From CAZDUS01 sp964535015 (GTDB taxonomy: Bacteria > Verrucomicrobiota > Kiritimatiellia > CAIKKV01 > CAITUY01), in the NCBI GenBank assembly GCA_964535015.1, contig CAZHRU010000119.1:1-6441 (forward strand): 6,441 nt of DNA. Reading direction: 5' to 3'. Positions 6,416-6,441 of the stretch are shown here, one piece after another. Below the pieces are notes generated by a model. It saw only the letters and a list, made by a program, of their open reading frames with translations, searched no databases and was not told the DNA's origin. How positions within the stretch are numbered: position 1 is the first letter of the stretch; each line of letters starts with the position of its first letter. The position numbers and the translations under genes are program-made.

Positions 6416-6441
6416 CCCCCATATGTAGTGGTGTCAACATG
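6389..6441. mobile_element. Possible insertion-element end interrupting the PAS regulator
   Basis: Expected regulator homology stops after codon 134 (ending at 6388), and the following sequence begins TGCCGCTTCC and runs to the window edge without a long open frame. Many insertion sequences, including the IS21 family, have TG at their outer end, so this could be an element boundary. No transposase or second terminal repeat is visible. The alternative is a frameshifted regulator remnant, since V-G-S-P-H-M in another frame at 6408-6425 recalls the G-R-S-P-x-M motif that normally follows. Confidence 0.2.

Overview
The window is GC-rich bacterial chromosome with four protein genes. The best taxonomic clue is the multiheme protein at 3490-5910. 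Its C-terminus joins a D-x-D-x-D-G calcium-binding (thrombospondin type 3-like) segment to a short terminal domain ending in a G-F-Y-R-I motif. That ending is characteristic of secreted proteins of the Verrucomicrobiota/Kiritimatiellota/Lentisphaerota (PVC) group. The assignment to that group is an inference, and nothing finer can be read from the sequence.

Layout. On the minus strand, 103-531 encodes a small four-helix membrane protein of the DUF486 family, and 764-3061 encodes the RNA-binding transcription accessory protein Tex. The 232-nt gap between them holds a hairpin just past the tex stop codon, three copies of AATAAC, and a 17-bp tandem duplication upstream of the DUF486 gene. A 428-nt divergent intergenic region (3062-3489) follows. 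It contains a good sigma-70-type promoter (TTGAAT, 17 nt, TATGAT) reading rightward, with an FNR/CRP-like palindrome directly upstream. The plus strand then carries an exported 806-residue protein with five CxxCH haem-attachment motifs (3490-5910). It is followed 76 nt later by a PAS-domain protein (5987-6415) that looks like the sensor part of a sigma-54-dependent regulator and stops just after the PAS domain.

How the genes relate. tex and the DUF486 gene look like unrelated housekeeping or accessory genes. The cytochrome and the PAS gene lie in the same direction and close together, and may belong to one redox-linked locus: an exported electron carrier or multiheme enzyme, possibly controlled by oxygen or redox state, beside a cytoplasmic sensor. 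The PAS protein has lost, or never had, the AAA+ and DNA-binding domains expected after it. The last 50 bases look like a frameshifted remnant or the end of an inserted element, so an intact regulatory partner cannot be assumed.

No tRNA, rRNA, CRISPR array or complete mobile element was recognised.
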